Source: an uncultured Bacteroidota bacterium | GTDB taxonomy: Bacteria > Bacteroidota > Bacteroidia > Chitinophagales > Chitinophagaceae | Reading direction: 5' to 3' | DNA length: 64,000 nucleotides | Assembly: GCA_903882805.1 (NCBI GenBank) | Contig: CAIRYK010000053.1 | Coordinates: forward strand, 62,001-126,000 | Part shown: one piece after another, positions 27,067-36,098 of the stretch | How the letters are laid out: each line of letters opens with the position of its first letter | Numbering within the stretch: position 1 is the stretch's first letter | Translations under genes and position numbers: made by a program | The notes under the pieces: model-generated | Told to the model about the DNA's origin: nothing | Database searches by the model: none | The model's input: only the letters and a program-made list of their open reading frames with translations

Positions 27067-27171
27067 AGCCAGATATTTTTCACATCAATTGTGCGTTCAA
27101 CAATTCCTTTTTGCTTTAAAGCAAATGTAAATAAACTCTTAGAGCTGGAGTGTAAGAGTAGGAAATATACA

Positions 27172-27846
27172 TCATGCGACCACCTCCCCATCCTTCAGAT
27201 GTATTTTCCGGTTGCCGTAGGCGGCGGCCATGGGGCTGTGGGTAACCATGAGTATGGTTAGGTTTTGAGTTTTGTTGATGGTGGAGAGCAAATCGAGGAT
27301 GTCGGTAGATAGTGTGGGGTCCAGATTGCCGGTGGGTTCATCTGCAAGTATCAGTTCGGGTTTGTTGATGAGGGCACGAGCTATAGCCACCCGCTGGCGT
27401 TGCCCTGCGCTCAGTTCTTTGGGCAGGTGATTTTTTCGGTTTTCCAGCCCTACCAGGCGCAGTATTTCATCGGCAGCCGTTTGTTTCTGCCTGCCCGACA
27501 TGGGTGCCTGCGCCAGTGGCAGCATCACATTTTCGGCGGCAGTTAGGTAGGGTATCAGTGCAAAACTCTGCATCACAAAGCCCACTTTGCTTTTTCGGAA
27601 GTGCGATAACTGACTGTCTGAGGCAGAGGTGATGGTGAAATCCTGAAATTGCACAGTACCACCGCTCGACTGTATCAACCCGGCAAGGCACAGCAACAGC
27701 GTAGTTTTGCCCGAGCCAGAGGAGCCGGTGATAGTTACAAAATCGCCCTTATCTACCGCAAACGATACTTTGTTCAATGCATAGATATCACCATCGGCGT
27801 GGCGATATTTTTTTGTCAGGTCGCTTATTGTCAGTATCGTACTCAT
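27172..27846 (-). CDS. ABC transporter ATPase (LolD/MacB type), last gene of the ars-linked operon
   Basis: The start is ATG 27846, inside the stop of the permease gene (ATGA overlap), giving 224 residues; the longer open frame upstream is out of character. Motifs: Walker A GSSGSGKTT, Q-loop MQSFALIP, signature as SAGQRQRVAIARA (LSAGQ instead of LSGGQ), Walker B LILADEPTGNLD, H-loop VTHSP. It would energise the permease encoded just before it. A degraded partial copy lies at 24480-24664. Position as the eighth co-directional gene after arsR suggests expression under arsenic control. Confidence 0.9.
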   Translation of the reverse strand: MSTILTISDLTKKYRHADGDIYALNKVSFAVDKGDFVTITGSSGSGKTTLLLCLAGLIQSSGGTVQFQDFTITSASDSQLSHFRKSKVGFVMQSFALIPYLTAAENVMLPLAQAPMSGRQKQTAADEILRLVGLENRKNHLPKELSAGQRQRVAIARALINKPELILADEPTGNLDPTLSTDILDLLSTINKTQNLTILMVTHSPMAAAYGNRKIHLKDGEVVA

Positions 27847-29060
27847 TCCTCCTGCATATTGATGAACGGATCTATTTTGCCTGCCAGGTATGCCGGAATT
27901 GCAGACCCCAATAGAGCTACTACCGCAGCAATAGCCAGAGCTGCCGGCAACAGTTGCGGCAGTGGCTGCACTGCCAGTTGGGCAAACTGCGGTCCCAGCC
28001 ACATAGCAGCGCCAGTGCCAATTATATACCCCAGTGCGCCACCCATTATACCCAGTATCAACGCCTTGGCCAACAGCAAACGGTATATAACCCCCTTCGA
28101 AAACCCTATCATCCGCAACATGCCTATTTCTTTGCGCCGCTCATTTACATTGGCCCACATAAAGTTGCCTATAGATACACCTCCTACAAACAAAATAATC
28201 ACCAAAAACACCAGCGACACCTTGTTCATCAGTTTGTTGGTTTGTACTTGTGTGGCTACTATCTGGCCTATGGTGGTTATCTTGGTGTCGGGCAGCAGGT
28301 TGCGGAGTTTGCTCAGCAAGCCGTCGGTTATGGCATTGCAGCAGCCCATTATTTCTATAGCGCTTACCTGCTCTTTTATGCCCAGCAGGCGCTGCACCGT
28401 GTGCAGGTGAGCAAAAATCCGGTCGTCGTCTATAGTGCCGGTTTCGGTCAGTACTTTGGCTACTTTAAAGCCGCCACCTTCCAGGGTTATAGTATCGTTT
28501 TCTTTGAGCTGCAGCCTTTGTGCGGCCGACGAACCCAAAATACATTCATCTTCCTCAATTGCGTCTATCGACTTCCGTAGCAGTTTTTCGTCTTTATATG
28601 CTCCATTATCTGTGGCAGCCCCTGGCGCACAACTGGCCTTAGCCCCTGCCCCAAACAAACCCGATTTTTGCCACAGCGGTTTTGAGGCCAGTTCGTTTTT
28701 AGGCAATATTCCGGTAAGCGCCAGTTTTTGACCCCTTACTGTTATGCGCCTCGTCAGTTTTGGCGACATATTGTCTACCCCCTGCAGTGCAGACGTGGCT
28801 ACAATCTCTACATAAGCTTCGGGAAAGGTGGGTGCATCAATATCGGCGGTGTAGTAGTTGTCTACATTGGCGCCTTGGGGGAGTACAAGTATATTGGCGC
28901 CCAGATTATCGAGATTGATAGCCACTGCTTTTTCAGATACCACCGATACCGAACGAATACCCACAATAACCGCCACTCCCAGCGTGATAGCCAGTAATCC
29001 GGTTATCAACTGCGACTTGTGGTACTTAAACTCCAGCCAAACAAGTTTTGTGAGATTCAT
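27843..29060 (-). CDS. FtsX/MacB-type permease with cysteine-bearing extracytoplasmic domain
   Basis: From ATG 29060 (MNLTKLVWLEFKYHKSQLIT), 405 residues; the open frame runs further upstream but overlaps the previous gene. TM1 is LLAITLGVAVIVGI; a large domain at 45-275 follows; three helices close the protein (SLVFLVIILFVGGVSIGNFM, LILGIMGGALGYIIGTGAAM, LPAALAIAAVVALLGSAI). The coupling motif NERRKEIGMLRMIGFSKG is clear. The extracytoplasmic domain has Cys144 (GAKASCAPGA), Cys173 (EEDECILGSS) and a Cys240-Cys241 pair (EIMGCCNAITD), unusual for this family. It overlaps its ATPase gene by 4 bases and follows the thioredoxin-like gene by 10. Role in arsenic or thiol handling is inferred from context only. 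Confidence 0.85.
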   Translation of the reverse strand: MNLTKLVWLEFKYHKSQLITGLLAITLGVAVIVGIRSVSVVSEKAVAINLDNLGANILVLPQGANVDNYYTADIDAPTFPEAYVEIVATSALQGVDNMSPKLTRRITVRGQKLALTGILPKNELASKPLWQKSGLFGAGAKASCAPGAATDNGAYKDEKLLRKSIDAIEEDECILGSSAAQRLQLKENDTITLEGGGFKVAKVLTETGTIDDDRIFAHLHTVQRLLGIKEQVSAIEIMGCCNAITDGLLSKLRNLLPDTKITTIGQIVATQVQTNKLMNKVSLVFLVIILFVGGVSIGNFMWANVNERRKEIGMLRMIGFSKGVIYRLLLAKALILGIMGGALGYIIGTGAAMWLGPQFAQLAVQPLPQLLPAALAIAAVVALLGSAIPAYLAGKIDPFINMQEE

Positions 29061-29070
29061 GAACGGATAA

Positions 29071-29808
29071 TTATTTCTTACAGTTTTTAGCGCCGCCGGG
29101 GCAGCACTCTTTGACTTCCTTCTTGGCCGATTCCACCAGCGTGTTGGTTTGCACCGGCAAGGCGTGCTTCGACGAGAAATCGCCCTTGCTGTTGAACACA
29201 TGCACAATAGTGCTTTTTACAGGTTGCGCCGGATTGAGTAAGGCTATAAACGGAGCCTCTGCTTTGTCGTCGAGGTCTACTTCTACCACCACTGCCTTGC
29301 CTTTCAGCGCATCTGTTGCTTTCTTACATTCGGCTATCATGGCAGGTTTGTCGGTAAAACTCTTTTTATACATCGCCACAAATACAGGTTTCTTTTGGTC
29401 GAAACCCAACAAGGCTTCCGATTGTTTTGGCGTGGGTATGCCCTCAACCAGTTTTTGGGGTGTGGCATCTTGCTTGGCAAAACCTTCTGTTACAACCCCG
29501 TTTTGTGCTACTACCAGAACCATGGGCATGGGTGCGCCGCTAAGGCCGTAGCGTTTTACCGATGCGGCATTGGCAGGATCTGCCTTATCCATCATCAGCA
29601 CTGCCGAATGCGGATAAAGGGCTTTGGCCTTCTGTGCAATATCTTTCAGCGGCGCAGCATTTGCCCCACCCTCCGTTACTACCAGAAACACCGCATTACC
29701 CAGTTTGTTTTGCTTCGCAATATCATTGGCTACCTGCGCCCCGGCAGTTGTTGCTGCCAGCAATAACAATCCCGTAAGCAAGCCGAAAACGCTGTTATAT
29801 ATGGTCAT
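29071..29808 (-). CDS. Secreted thioredoxin-like protein with cysteine-rich tail
   Basis: 245 residues from ATG 29808. A signal peptide (FGLLTGLLLLAATTAGA) is followed by two alpha/beta segments. Each has a strand and proline turn as in thioredoxin folds (NAVFLVVTEGG with GLSGAPMPMVLVVAQNG; KPVFVAMYKKS with VVVEVDLDDK), but neither has a CxxC site. Cysteines are Cys161 (AECKK) and a C-terminal cluster Cys235, Cys236, Cys243 (EVKECCPGGAKNCKK). The tail resembles metalloid-binding ends such as that of ArsD in this operon. Its genes on both sides are 28 and 10 bases away. A periplasmic binding or delivery role for the ABC transporter is a hypothesis. Confidence 0.7.
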   Translation of the reverse strand: MTIYNSVFGLLTGLLLLAATTAGAQVANDIAKQNKLGNAVFLVVTEGGANAAPLKDIAQKAKALYPHSAVLMMDKADPANAASVKRYGLSGAPMPMVLVVAQNGVVTEGFAKQDATPQKLVEGIPTPKQSEALLGFDQKKPVFVAMYKKSFTDKPAMIAECKKATDALKGKAVVVEVDLDDKAEAPFIALLNPAQPVKSTIVHVFNSKGDFSSKHALPVQTNTLVESAKKEVKECCPGGAKNCKK

Positions 29809-29836
29809 TGGGTCTGGTTTCTATTTTTCTATAAAA

Positions 29837-30607
29837 TTAGTAAGCCTTACGCAGCATATCTGCATATTTATTGGGCAGTGGACTGTTTTCTACCGCCACA
29901 GCAGCCTTTTCTACATCGTACTCAAATCTTATAAACTCTACTTTTATGGCATCGCGGACGGCAATACTGCTGTCTTCGTTTATGTGCAACAGCACGTAGC
30001 AGCCTCTGGTATCTCCATCCTTTGGCTTGCCTACCGAGCCGGTATTTATGGCATGGCGGTAGCGGGTTGTTTCGCCTGCCTGTTCCATTATGCGGTGGTA
30101 GGGCTTGTGGGTATGGCCAAAACACATAATATCGGCATCTGCATCGGTCATTATACGCAGCATACTTTTTTCGTCGCGGTCTTCAAACAAGTATTCGTTT
30201 ATTTTCCTTGGGCTGCCATGCACCAGCAGTAGGTTAAGCCTGTCTTCATTGAGCTGAAACTCTATGCGTATATGTGCCGGCAGCGTGCGGAGATACCTGC
30301 GTTCGTCGTCGTGCACTATTTCGTTGGTATACGATATAGATATCTTGCCCATTGCCTTATCGTCGTCGGTTTTGTAGGCGCAGCCACATTCGTCGATTGC
30401 GCGTCCTATGCCGAAATCGTAGTTACCGGCAATAGTGGGTATGCCCCGCTGCCTGATGATATTGATAACCTCGTTTGGCCAAATATTGTAGCCTACCAGG
30501 TCGCCGAGGCAATAAATAGCGTCGGGTTGCTTACTGTCTATGTCTGCAAGGCAGGCTTCCAGTGCCGGCAGATTGGCATGTATGTCTGAAAATAGCGCTA
30601 TACGCAT
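29837..30607 (-). CDS. Calcineurin-like metallophosphoesterase in the ars operon
   Basis: 256 residues from ATG 30607. The metallophosphoesterase motifs are in order: FSDIHANLPAL (Asp8, His10), CLGDLVGYN, AGNYDFGIG (GNxD in place of GNHD), LLLVHGSP and CFGHTHKPYHR, followed by NTGSVGKPKDGD. This is the single-domain YfcE/MJ0936 type, which binds two metal ions and hydrolyses phosphodiesters or monoesters; the substrate is unknown. A cysteine pair ECGCAYK lies after the GNYD motif. It is 18 bases after acr3 and 28 before the thioredoxin-like gene, so it is firmly inside the ars unit. No predicted export signal; cytoplasmic. Confidence 0.87.
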   Translation of the reverse strand: MRIALFSDIHANLPALEACLADIDSKQPDAIYCLGDLVGYNIWPNEVINIIRQRGIPTIAGNYDFGIGRAIDECGCAYKTDDDKAMGKISISYTNEIVHDDERRYLRTLPAHIRIEFQLNEDRLNLLLVHGSPRKINEYLFEDRDEKSMLRIMTDADADIMCFGHTHKPYHRIMEQAGETTRYRHAINTGSVGKPKDGDTRGCYVLLHINEDSSIAVRDAIKVEFIRFEYDVEKAAVAVENSPLPNKYADMLRKAY

Positions 30608-30625
30608 GGTAGTATTTTTAAGTTG

Positions 30626-31696
30626 TTACAGAGACTTCGTATAATATTTTTTGCGGAGCCAGAAGGCTACATTAACCAGGGCTATTAGGGCGGGCACCTC
30701 TACCAGAGGGCCTATTACTCCTGCAAAGGCTTGTCCGCTATTGATACCGTATACACCTATGGCCACTGCAATAGCCAGCTCAAAGTTGTTGCCGGCGGCG
30801 GTAAATGCTATGGAGGCATTGGTAGAATAGTCGGCGCCCATTCGCTTGCCAATGAAAAAACTGGCTAAAAACATAATGGCGAAATAAATAACCAATGGTA
30901 TGGCAATGCGCACCACATCGAGCGGTATTTGCACAATAAGTTTGCCCTTGAGGCTAAACATAACCACAATGGTAAAAAGCAATGCCACCAGCGTAATGGG
31001 AGATACACGGGGTATAAACTTTGTGTTGTACCACTCCTCGCCCTTAGCTTTAAGCAATACAGTGCGGGTAAGGTAGCCAGCCAAGAAGGGAACGCCGAGG
31101 TATATACCCACGCTTTGCGCTATTTGCCCAATAGTAATATCGACAGTAGACCCGGTAATACCAAACAACGGAGGAAGCACGGTAACAAACACATAGGCAT
31201 AAACGCTGTAGAGCAACACCTGAAAAATACTGTTCATAGCTACCAGTCCGGCGGCATATTCTCGACTGCCTTCGGCCAGTTCGTTCCACACTATTACCAT
31301 GGCTATGCAGCGCGCCAGCCCTATCAGTATCAGCCCTACCATGTATTCGGGGTAGCCGCGCAGAAAAACTACCGCCAGCACAAACATCAGTATGGGGCCT
31401 ATCACCCAGTTGAGCAGCAGCGACGCGCCAAGCACACGGGTATTTTTAAACACCTCCTTCAGCTTGTCGTAGCGCACCTTGGTGAATGGCGGATACATCA
31501 TGAGTATCAGCCCTATAGCCAGCGGAATATTGGTAGTACCCGATGAAAATGAATCGATAAAGCCCGATGAGGAGGGTATGAAATACCCTATAGCCACGCC
31601 CAGTCCCATGGCCATAAATATCCACAAGGTGAGGTATTGGTCTAAAAAGCTCAGTTTTTTTCGTTCGTGCGCCGGTGCGCAGTTGTTTGCCGACAT
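30626..31696 (-). CDS. acr3: ACR3-type arsenite efflux permease
   Basis: 356 residues from ATG 31696. Ten membrane helices typical of ACR3/BASS transporters are visible, starting with [20 protein letters not shown]. The family cysteine sits in helix 4 as Cys130 ([17 protein letters not shown]), and the conserved end segment is [19 protein letters not shown] with the acidic residue needed for transport. ACR3 exports arsenite (and sometimes antimonite) across the inner membrane, here probably with ArsA as an added ATPase. The gene starts 14 bases after the arsA stop. The N-terminus [14 protein letters not shown] is short and cytoplasmic. Confidence 0.95.
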   Translation of the reverse strand: MSANNCAPAHERKKLSFLDQYLTLWIFMAMGLGVAIGYFIPSSSGFIDSFSSGTTNIPLAIGLILMMYPPFTKVRYDKLKEVFKNTRVLGASLLLNWVIGPILMFVLAVVFLRGYPEYMVGLILIGLARCIAMVIVWNELAEGSREYAAGLVAMNSIFQVLLYSVYAYVFVTVLPPLFGITGSTVDITIGQIAQSVGIYLGVPFLAGYLTRTVLLKAKGEEWYNTKFIPRVSPITLVALLFTIVVMFSLKGKLIVQIPLDVVRIAIPLVIYFAIMFLASFFIGKRMGADYSTNASIAFTAAGNNFELAIAVAIGVYGINSGQAFAGVIGPLVEVPALIALVNVAFWLRKKYYTKSL

Positions 31697-31710
31697 GCTG
31701 TGTTGTTGTA

Positions 31711-33492
31711 TTAATGGTTATGGTTGGTTGTGTATTTGTTTACCAATACCGGCAGCAGGTTTTTCTCCGGTATTAGCGGTATGCCATAGGTGCGTGGAGC
31801 CAGATTGTTTTCTATGTTTTTTATCACTGCCACCTCGGCGGCTGCGCGTTTTCTCAGCAATGGGTCGGTAATGCCGTGCTGCATACTCAGGCTTTGGTTT
31901 ACCACCCACGCATAGGGGGTAATACCCGCCCTTTTCAGGTCTTCCTGCAAGGCCGCGGCCTCGCGCATGGGCGTGGTTTCGGGCAGCGATATCAGCAATA
32001 TTTTAGATAGCTCATGGTCTTGCAGCGCCATGTAGGGTGTTTTTATGCGCGCTGCATCGAGGCTGGTATTGCGCAACACCTCGCGGTGGTAGCTGCCTGC
32101 AGTGTCGAGCAGCAACAGCGTATGCCCGGTAGGCGCAGTGTCCATTACCACAAACTTGCGTTTGGCTTCGCTTATGGCTTTAGAAAAAGCATGAAATACC
32201 GCTACTTCCTCTGTACAAGGCGATTTCAGGTCTTCCAGCAATAGTTTCTTGCCGTTTTCGTCCAGCTTTTCACCTTTCTGAGCCATTATTTTATCTACAT
32301 AATGCTGTGTTTCTGCTTTGGGGTCTATGCGGTCTACAGTTAGTGTAGGGGGTATTTCGGTTAGCTGGTCTATAAAATCCTTTACATGCGCGGCAGGGTC
32401 GGTGGTGGTGAGGTGCACTTCAAAGCCCTTCTGCGCCAGCAGCACAGCTATAGCCGACGCTGCAATGGTTTTACCTACGCCACCCTTGCCCATGGTCATA
32501 ATCAGTCCATGATTTTGGGTTTCGGCAATGTGGTTTACAAAATCGCCCAGACTTGCCAGCGTGTGGTCTATCTCTGTTATCTTACTTATTTCGGCAGCTA
32601 TCGCCTCCCTTTGCAATTCGGGGTGCAGCAGTGAGCGCAGCTTTTGTATACCCAGCACATTGTAGGGCAGTAGCGGAAAGGTAGTTAGCGGTAGCAGCAA
32701 TAGCTTCGGCGGTATAGCTTGAAGCTGTTCGTCGGCAAGGGCTTGCATGCCCACGGCTATGGTGTCGGTAGTGTCTATGGCTTTAAAAACACCGTTTATA
32801 TACAGGCGCTGGTTTTGCATACCCAGCTCGTTAAGCTCCTCGCTGGTGCGCGCAGCCTCCTTGAGCGACGATCGCTCGGCTCTCGATACTATATAAAATG
32901 TGGTTTGTGCGGCATCGCGCAGCCTGCTCACTACGGTATTGTAGCGTTCCTGACTGCTTTTTAGCGCCGAGGTAGGCCCAAGGCACGAAGCCCCATCGGG
33001 ATTTTCTTTGCTGAAATCAGACCAGGCAGCAGGTAGCTCCAGCAGGCGCAGCGTGTGGCCGGTGGGCGCTGTATCGAAAATAACCACATCGAATTTGCCG
33101 CCCTCATTCTCGCGCGAAATAAACCGGGAGAACTCGTCGAACGAGGCTATCTCTGTTGTGCATGCCCCGGATAGTTCTTCTTTTATTTTTTTAATGGCTG
33201 CTGCCGGTAATATATCATTCAGCGGCTCTGTAACCCTGTTGCGGTATTCCTCGGCCGATACTTCGGGATTGATATTGATGGCAAACAGATTATCTATTCC
33301 GTTTACCGGACTTATTTTTTCGGACACCTTGCTCTCCAGCACATCTTCCAGATTAGACGCCGGATCGGTACTGACCAGCAACACACGCTTCCCTTCGTCG
33401 GCAAGGCGCACTGCTGTAGCGCACGATAGCGAGGTCTTGCCCACGCCACCCTTACCGGTAAAAAACAAAAACGGCGTTGTGCTGTTTTGCAT
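31711..33492 (-). CDS. arsA: Arsenite-stimulated ATPase ArsA, two-halved
   Basis: 593 residues from ATG 33492, the full pseudo-dimeric length. The A1 P-loop is GKGGVGKT at 13-20 and the A2 P-loop at 335-342; each half has the DTAPTGHTL signature (140-148 and 451-459). Cys111 ([11 protein letters not shown]), Cys170 ([10 protein letters not shown]) and Cys426 ([11 protein letters not shown]) correspond in context to Cys113, Cys172 and Cys422 of the E. coli R773 enzyme that bind As(III). ArsA receives arsenite from ArsD and energises efflux through the partner permease. It sits between arsD (54 bases upstream) and acr3. Confidence 0.95.
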   Translation of the reverse strand: MQNSTTPFLFFTGKGGVGKTSLSCATAVRLADEGKRVLLVSTDPASNLEDVLESKVSEKISPVNGIDNLFAININPEVSAEEYRNRVTEPLNDILPAAAIKKIKEELSGACTTEIASFDEFSRFISRENEGGKFDVVIFDTAPTGHTLRLLELPAAWSDFSKENPDGASCLGPTSALKSSQERYNTVVSRLRDAAQTTFYIVSRAERSSLKEAARTSEELNELGMQNQRLYINGVFKAIDTTDTIAVGMQALADEQLQAIPPKLLLLPLTTFPLLPYNVLGIQKLRSLLHPELQREAIAAEISKITEIDHTLASLGDFVNHIAETQNHGLIMTMGKGGVGKTIAASAIAVLLAQKGFEVHLTTTDPAAHVKDFIDQLTEIPPTLTVDRIDPKAETQHYVDKIMAQKGEKLDENGKKLLLEDLKSPCTEEVAVFHAFSKAISEAKRKFVVMDTAPTGHTLLLLDTAGSYHREVLRNTSLDAARIKTPYMALQDHELSKILLISLPETTPMREAAALQEDLKRAGITPYAWVVNQSLSMQHGITDPLLRKRAAAEVAVIKNIENNLAPRTYGIPLIPEKNLLPVLVNKYTTNHNH

Positions 33493-33546
33493 AGGTATTT
33501 CTTTTTTTGATTAAATGATTACTGATGCCCATTTAGCTGCTGCAGC

Positions 33547-33939
33547 TTAGCAACAACCGCTGCCGGAGCAGCAACTGCCCGACTCTTTGTTTTCTACTGG
33601 CGCCATGGTCAGTTCCACCATTTTGCGCGGTTTCTCAGCGCCTGCGCTCAGTAGCGACTCCCATTCTGCTTTTTCAGGATAGCGTCCGGACATAACAAGA
33701 CGATTATCAATGAAAATATAAGGCAATGAATCTGTGCCTTCTTTTTGCAGTTTGGCAATAGCTTCGGGATAATTTTTGAATGCCGCGGCATCATTTGCTA
33801 TGCCATGGCGGTCTACCTCATGTCCGGTTGCCTTCAGCCATTTTACATTGGCAGCAGTTTGTACAAGCACATCATCTACATCGGTTCCGCAAACGCCTGT
33901 GCTGCAACACATGGCCGGATCAAAAATGGTAATTTTCAT
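33547..33939 (-). CDS. arsD: Arsenic metallochaperone ArsD with extra C-terminal cysteines
   Basis: 130 residues from ATG 33939. The metalloid site Cys11-Cys12 and Cys17 (DPAMCCSTGVCG) matches Cys12/13/18 of the R773 protein, and the thioredoxin-like fold shows DSLPYIFIDNRLVMSGRYP. The tail ends ESGSCCSGSGCC, adding two vicinal cysteine pairs beyond the core. ArsD hands As(III) to ArsA and weakly represses. It follows arsR by 34 bases. Confidence 0.93.
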   Translation of the reverse strand: MKITIFDPAMCCSTGVCGTDVDDVLVQTAANVKWLKATGHEVDRHGIANDAAAFKNYPEAIAKLQKEGTDSLPYIFIDNRLVMSGRYPEKAEWESLLSAGAEKPRKMVELTMAPVENKESGSCCSGSGCC

Positions 33940-33973
33940 ATGGGTATGTTTTTATGTTTTTTATTAGTAGAAA

Positions 33974-34309
33974 TCAACAACAATCGCCATCGCCGCACAA
34001 GGACACTTCTTTAAAAAATGCCGAGAAAAATTCGCGATACTCTTGCCACACTGTAAGGTTGATGCAGTAGCACACGCTGTTTCCCTCTACCGTGCCGCGA
34101 ATGATACCTGCGTTTTTAAGTTCCTTGAGGTGTTGCGATACCGTTGGTTGGGCAAGACCCAGCTCAGTAACCAGCTCGCCGCATATACAGGCCTTGGCTG
34201 CTACCAGCTGCTGCAAAATGGCTATGCGCGCCGGATGCGCTATTGCCTTGGCCATATTGGCAAGGTCGTTTTGCTCTTTGGTAAATAAGTCGATTTTTGT
34301 AGCGCCCAT
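33974..34309 (-). CDS. arsR: ArsR-family arsenic-responsive repressor
   Basis: 111 residues from ATG 34309. The winged helix has [20 protein letters not shown] followed by the recognition helix [19 protein letters not shown]. Cysteines that could sense As(III) are Cys41 and Cys43 in the helix before the HTH (KACICGEL), Cys80/Cys82 in the wing (SVCYCIN), and Cys105, Cys110, Cys111 at the end (SLCGDGDCC). First gene of the ars run; it should bind the palindrome at 34327-34342 just upstream and leave it when arsenite binds. Confidence 0.93.
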   Translation of the reverse strand: MGATKIDLFTKEQNDLANMAKAIAHPARIAILQQLVAAKACICGELVTELGLAQPTVSQHLKELKNAGIIRGTVEGNSVCYCINLTVWQEYREFFSAFFKEVSLCGDGDCC

Positions 34310-34326
34310 AGTTTATTTATTAATTG

Positions 34327-34358
34327 CAATATTACGATATTGAGATTTACGAAACAAG
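34327..34358 (-). promoter_or_regulatory. ars promoter with overlapping ArsR-type palindrome
   Basis: CAATAT-TACG-ATATTG at 34327-34342 has perfect 6-base arms, 17 bases before the arsR start. On the minus strand TAATATTG (34334-34327) is one base from the Bacteroidota -7 box TAnnTTTG, and TTG (34357-34355) stands exactly 20 bases further upstream as the -33 element. The palindrome covers the -7 box, the geometry expected for repression. Confidence 0.7.
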
Positions 34359-34453
34359 TATTCTAAAAACCTTAACAGAGCGTATCTCACAATAGGCAGT
34401 GCGCTGGCACAGGCTTTGCAGATAGTCTACTCTAACAAAAATAACTATAAGAT

Positions 34454-34717
34454 ATGCGTTACCTGTATTTTAGAAAACCGCTTATTGCCCTATTAGCCAT
34501 AGTATCGCTCGGCGCCGCATCGTGCAGAAACGAGAAAGGCGGTTACACTTGCCATTGCATTGTAACAAACGGTACTCCGCCCGATGCCTGTACTACTACA
34601 TCGGATTACGAATACTACGACCAATCGTTTATGGAAGCTGAGCTCAACTGCACCATTCAGGCAGAAATAACCAGAAAACTGAGCGGCAAAAACACTACTG
34701 TGACTTGTGGATTGTAA
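34454..34717 (+). CDS. Small cysteine-rich lipoprotein
   Basis: 87 residues from ATG 34454. The signal peptide (LIALLAIVSLGAASC) ends in the lipobox GAASC, giving a lipid-anchored mature peptide of about 63 residues with five further cysteines (YTCHCIVTNG, PDACTTT, LNCTIQ, VTCGL). Such spacing suggests disulphides. It is transcribed divergently from arsR with a 144-base gap. Nothing in it is specific to arsenic; function unknown. Confidence 0.65.
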   Translation: MRYLYFRKPLIALLAIVSLGAASCRNEKGGYTCHCIVTNGTPPDACTTTSDYEYYDQSFMEAELNCTIQAEITRKLSGKNTTVTCGL

Positions 34718-35008
34718 AATGCTGCTGCACTTTTGAAAAACTTGAAATTACTGATCAACTCGTATTAAGGCAATAGCACACGAACACACATGCGCATAAC
34801 CAAAATAGCGAATGGAACGAAAATCAAACAAATGTTGAAAGAAGAATGTTCAGTTAATCATCGTGTTCCTACATAGCAATTTTGCAGTAGCCGCCCAGAC
34901 ATTTCTTACGGATATATTAACTCTTGCGCACAAACATCGGTATGTCTGAAAATAATTGTAAACTTGGGTATAAAATAGTTTTTCGTGCAGCAACCCAAAG
35001 CCACCTCT

Positions 35009-35779
35009 ATGAAAACAAAACAAGAGATAGTAGAAAACTGGCTGCCCCGCTATACGGGCCAGCAGCTTAGCGATTTCGGGCATTATATATTGCTCTGCAA
35101 TTTCAGCGCCTATGTCAATCAGTTTGCCGAAAAGTATGGGGTGCCTGTAGTGGGCGCCAACAAACCTATGCAATGCGCTACCGCGCAAAACATTACCATC
35201 ATCAATTTTGGTATGGGTAGCGCGGGCGCCGCTACTATGATGGATCTGTTGTCGGCTATAAAGCCAAAGGCGGTGCTGTTTTTGGGCAAGTGCGGCGGAC
35301 TGAAACGCAAGAACAATGTGGGCGACCTGATACTACCCATTGCGGCAATAAGGGGAGAGGGTACCAGCAACGACTATTTTCCGCCCGAGGTGCCGGCCCT
35401 GCCGTCGTTTGCGCTGCAAAAAGCAATTTCTACCACCATCCGCGACCACAAACGCGACTACTGGACGGGCACTGTATATACCACCAATCGCCGGGTGTGG
35501 GAGCACGATGAGGAATTTAAAAACTACCTGCGCCGCATACGGGCTATGGCCATAGACATGGAAACGGCCACGATATTCATCACGGGGTTTCATAACAAAA
35601 TACCTACCGGCGCGCTGCTACTGGTGTCGGACCAACCCATGACGCCGGAGGGGGTTAAAACAGCCGCCGGCGACACTGTGGTTACCAACAGCTTTGTAGA
35701 CCACCACCTGCAGATAGGTATAGACTCGCTGATGCAACTGATAAATGGCGGTATGACCGTGAAACACCTCAGGTTTTAA
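35009..35779 (+). CDS. amn: AMP nucleosidase
   Basis: Splits AMP into adenine and ribose 5-phosphate. From ATG 35009 the protein has 256 residues, the length of the short Bacteroidota enzyme; a GTG at 34985 would add eight residues. Nucleoside-phosphorylase-type motifs are present: NFGMGSAGAATMMDLL, FLGKCGGLKRKNNVGDLI, AIRGEGTSNDYFPPEVPALP and AIDMETATIF, whose Met-Glu contacts ribose. The long N-terminal regulatory domain of the E. coli enzyme is absent. Single gene, followed by a strong terminator. Confidence 0.88.
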   Translation: MKTKQEIVENWLPRYTGQQLSDFGHYILLCNFSAYVNQFAEKYGVPVVGANKPMQCATAQNITIINFGMGSAGAATMMDLLSAIKPKAVLFLGKCGGLKRKNNVGDLILPIAAIRGEGTSNDYFPPEVPALPSFALQKAISTTIRDHKRDYWTGTVYTTNRRVWEHDEEFKNYLRRIRAMAIDMETATIFITGFHNKIPTGALLLVSDQPMTPEGVKTAAGDTVVTNSFVDHHLQIGIDSLMQLINGGMTVKHLRF

Positions 35780-35813
35780 CGCTAACCCGCGACATTGGCC
35801 TAACAACGGCAAT

Positions 35814-35852
35814 AAAAAAAGCTATGCAGATCGGCGACCTGCATAGCTTTTT
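35814..35852. terminator. Bidirectional terminator
   Basis: AAAAAAAGCTATGCAG, a 9-base loop, then CTGCATAGCTTTTT: a perfect 10-bp stem with A and T runs on either side, so it can stop transcription from amn and from the convergent small lipoprotein gene. Confidence 0.9.
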
Positions 35853-35912
35853 GTTATATAAATACCGTAAATACCTGCTATATAAGCGAGCGGCGTGCCG
35901 GATGGCCGACTA

Positions 35913-36098
35913 CTACCAGTAACCACCCCGGTGCGCGCGCGGCTTGGCGCCATGAGCGTGCCAGAAATGGTAGCGCGCTTTCTGGTTGATAAATTTAGGG
36001 CTCAAGTAAACTTTGCTCCTATACACTGTGCGTCCGCAACTGGTTACAAAAACCAGCAACGCCAATAAAAACAACAGCCTTGTAAAAGTGTCTTTCAT
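35913..36098 (-). CDS. Small lipoprotein with His/Arg-rich end
   Basis: 61 residues from ATG 36098. The signal peptide (RLLFLLALLVFVTSC) ends in a lipobox, so the mature peptide is about 41 residues. Its C-terminus is rich in His, Arg, Tyr and Trp (HFWHAHGAKPRAHRGGYW). Short lipoproteins of this kind are frequent in the group; function unknown. Confidence 0.6.
   Translation of the reverse strand: MKDTFTRLLFLLALLVFVTSCGRTVYRSKVYLSPKFINQKARYHFWHAHGAKPRAHRGGYW

Noticed and set aside
27847-28002. 52-residue N-terminal extension of the ABC ATPase
   Set aside because: It lies wholly inside the permease gene in another frame; the ATGA overlap at 27843-27846 gives the natural start.
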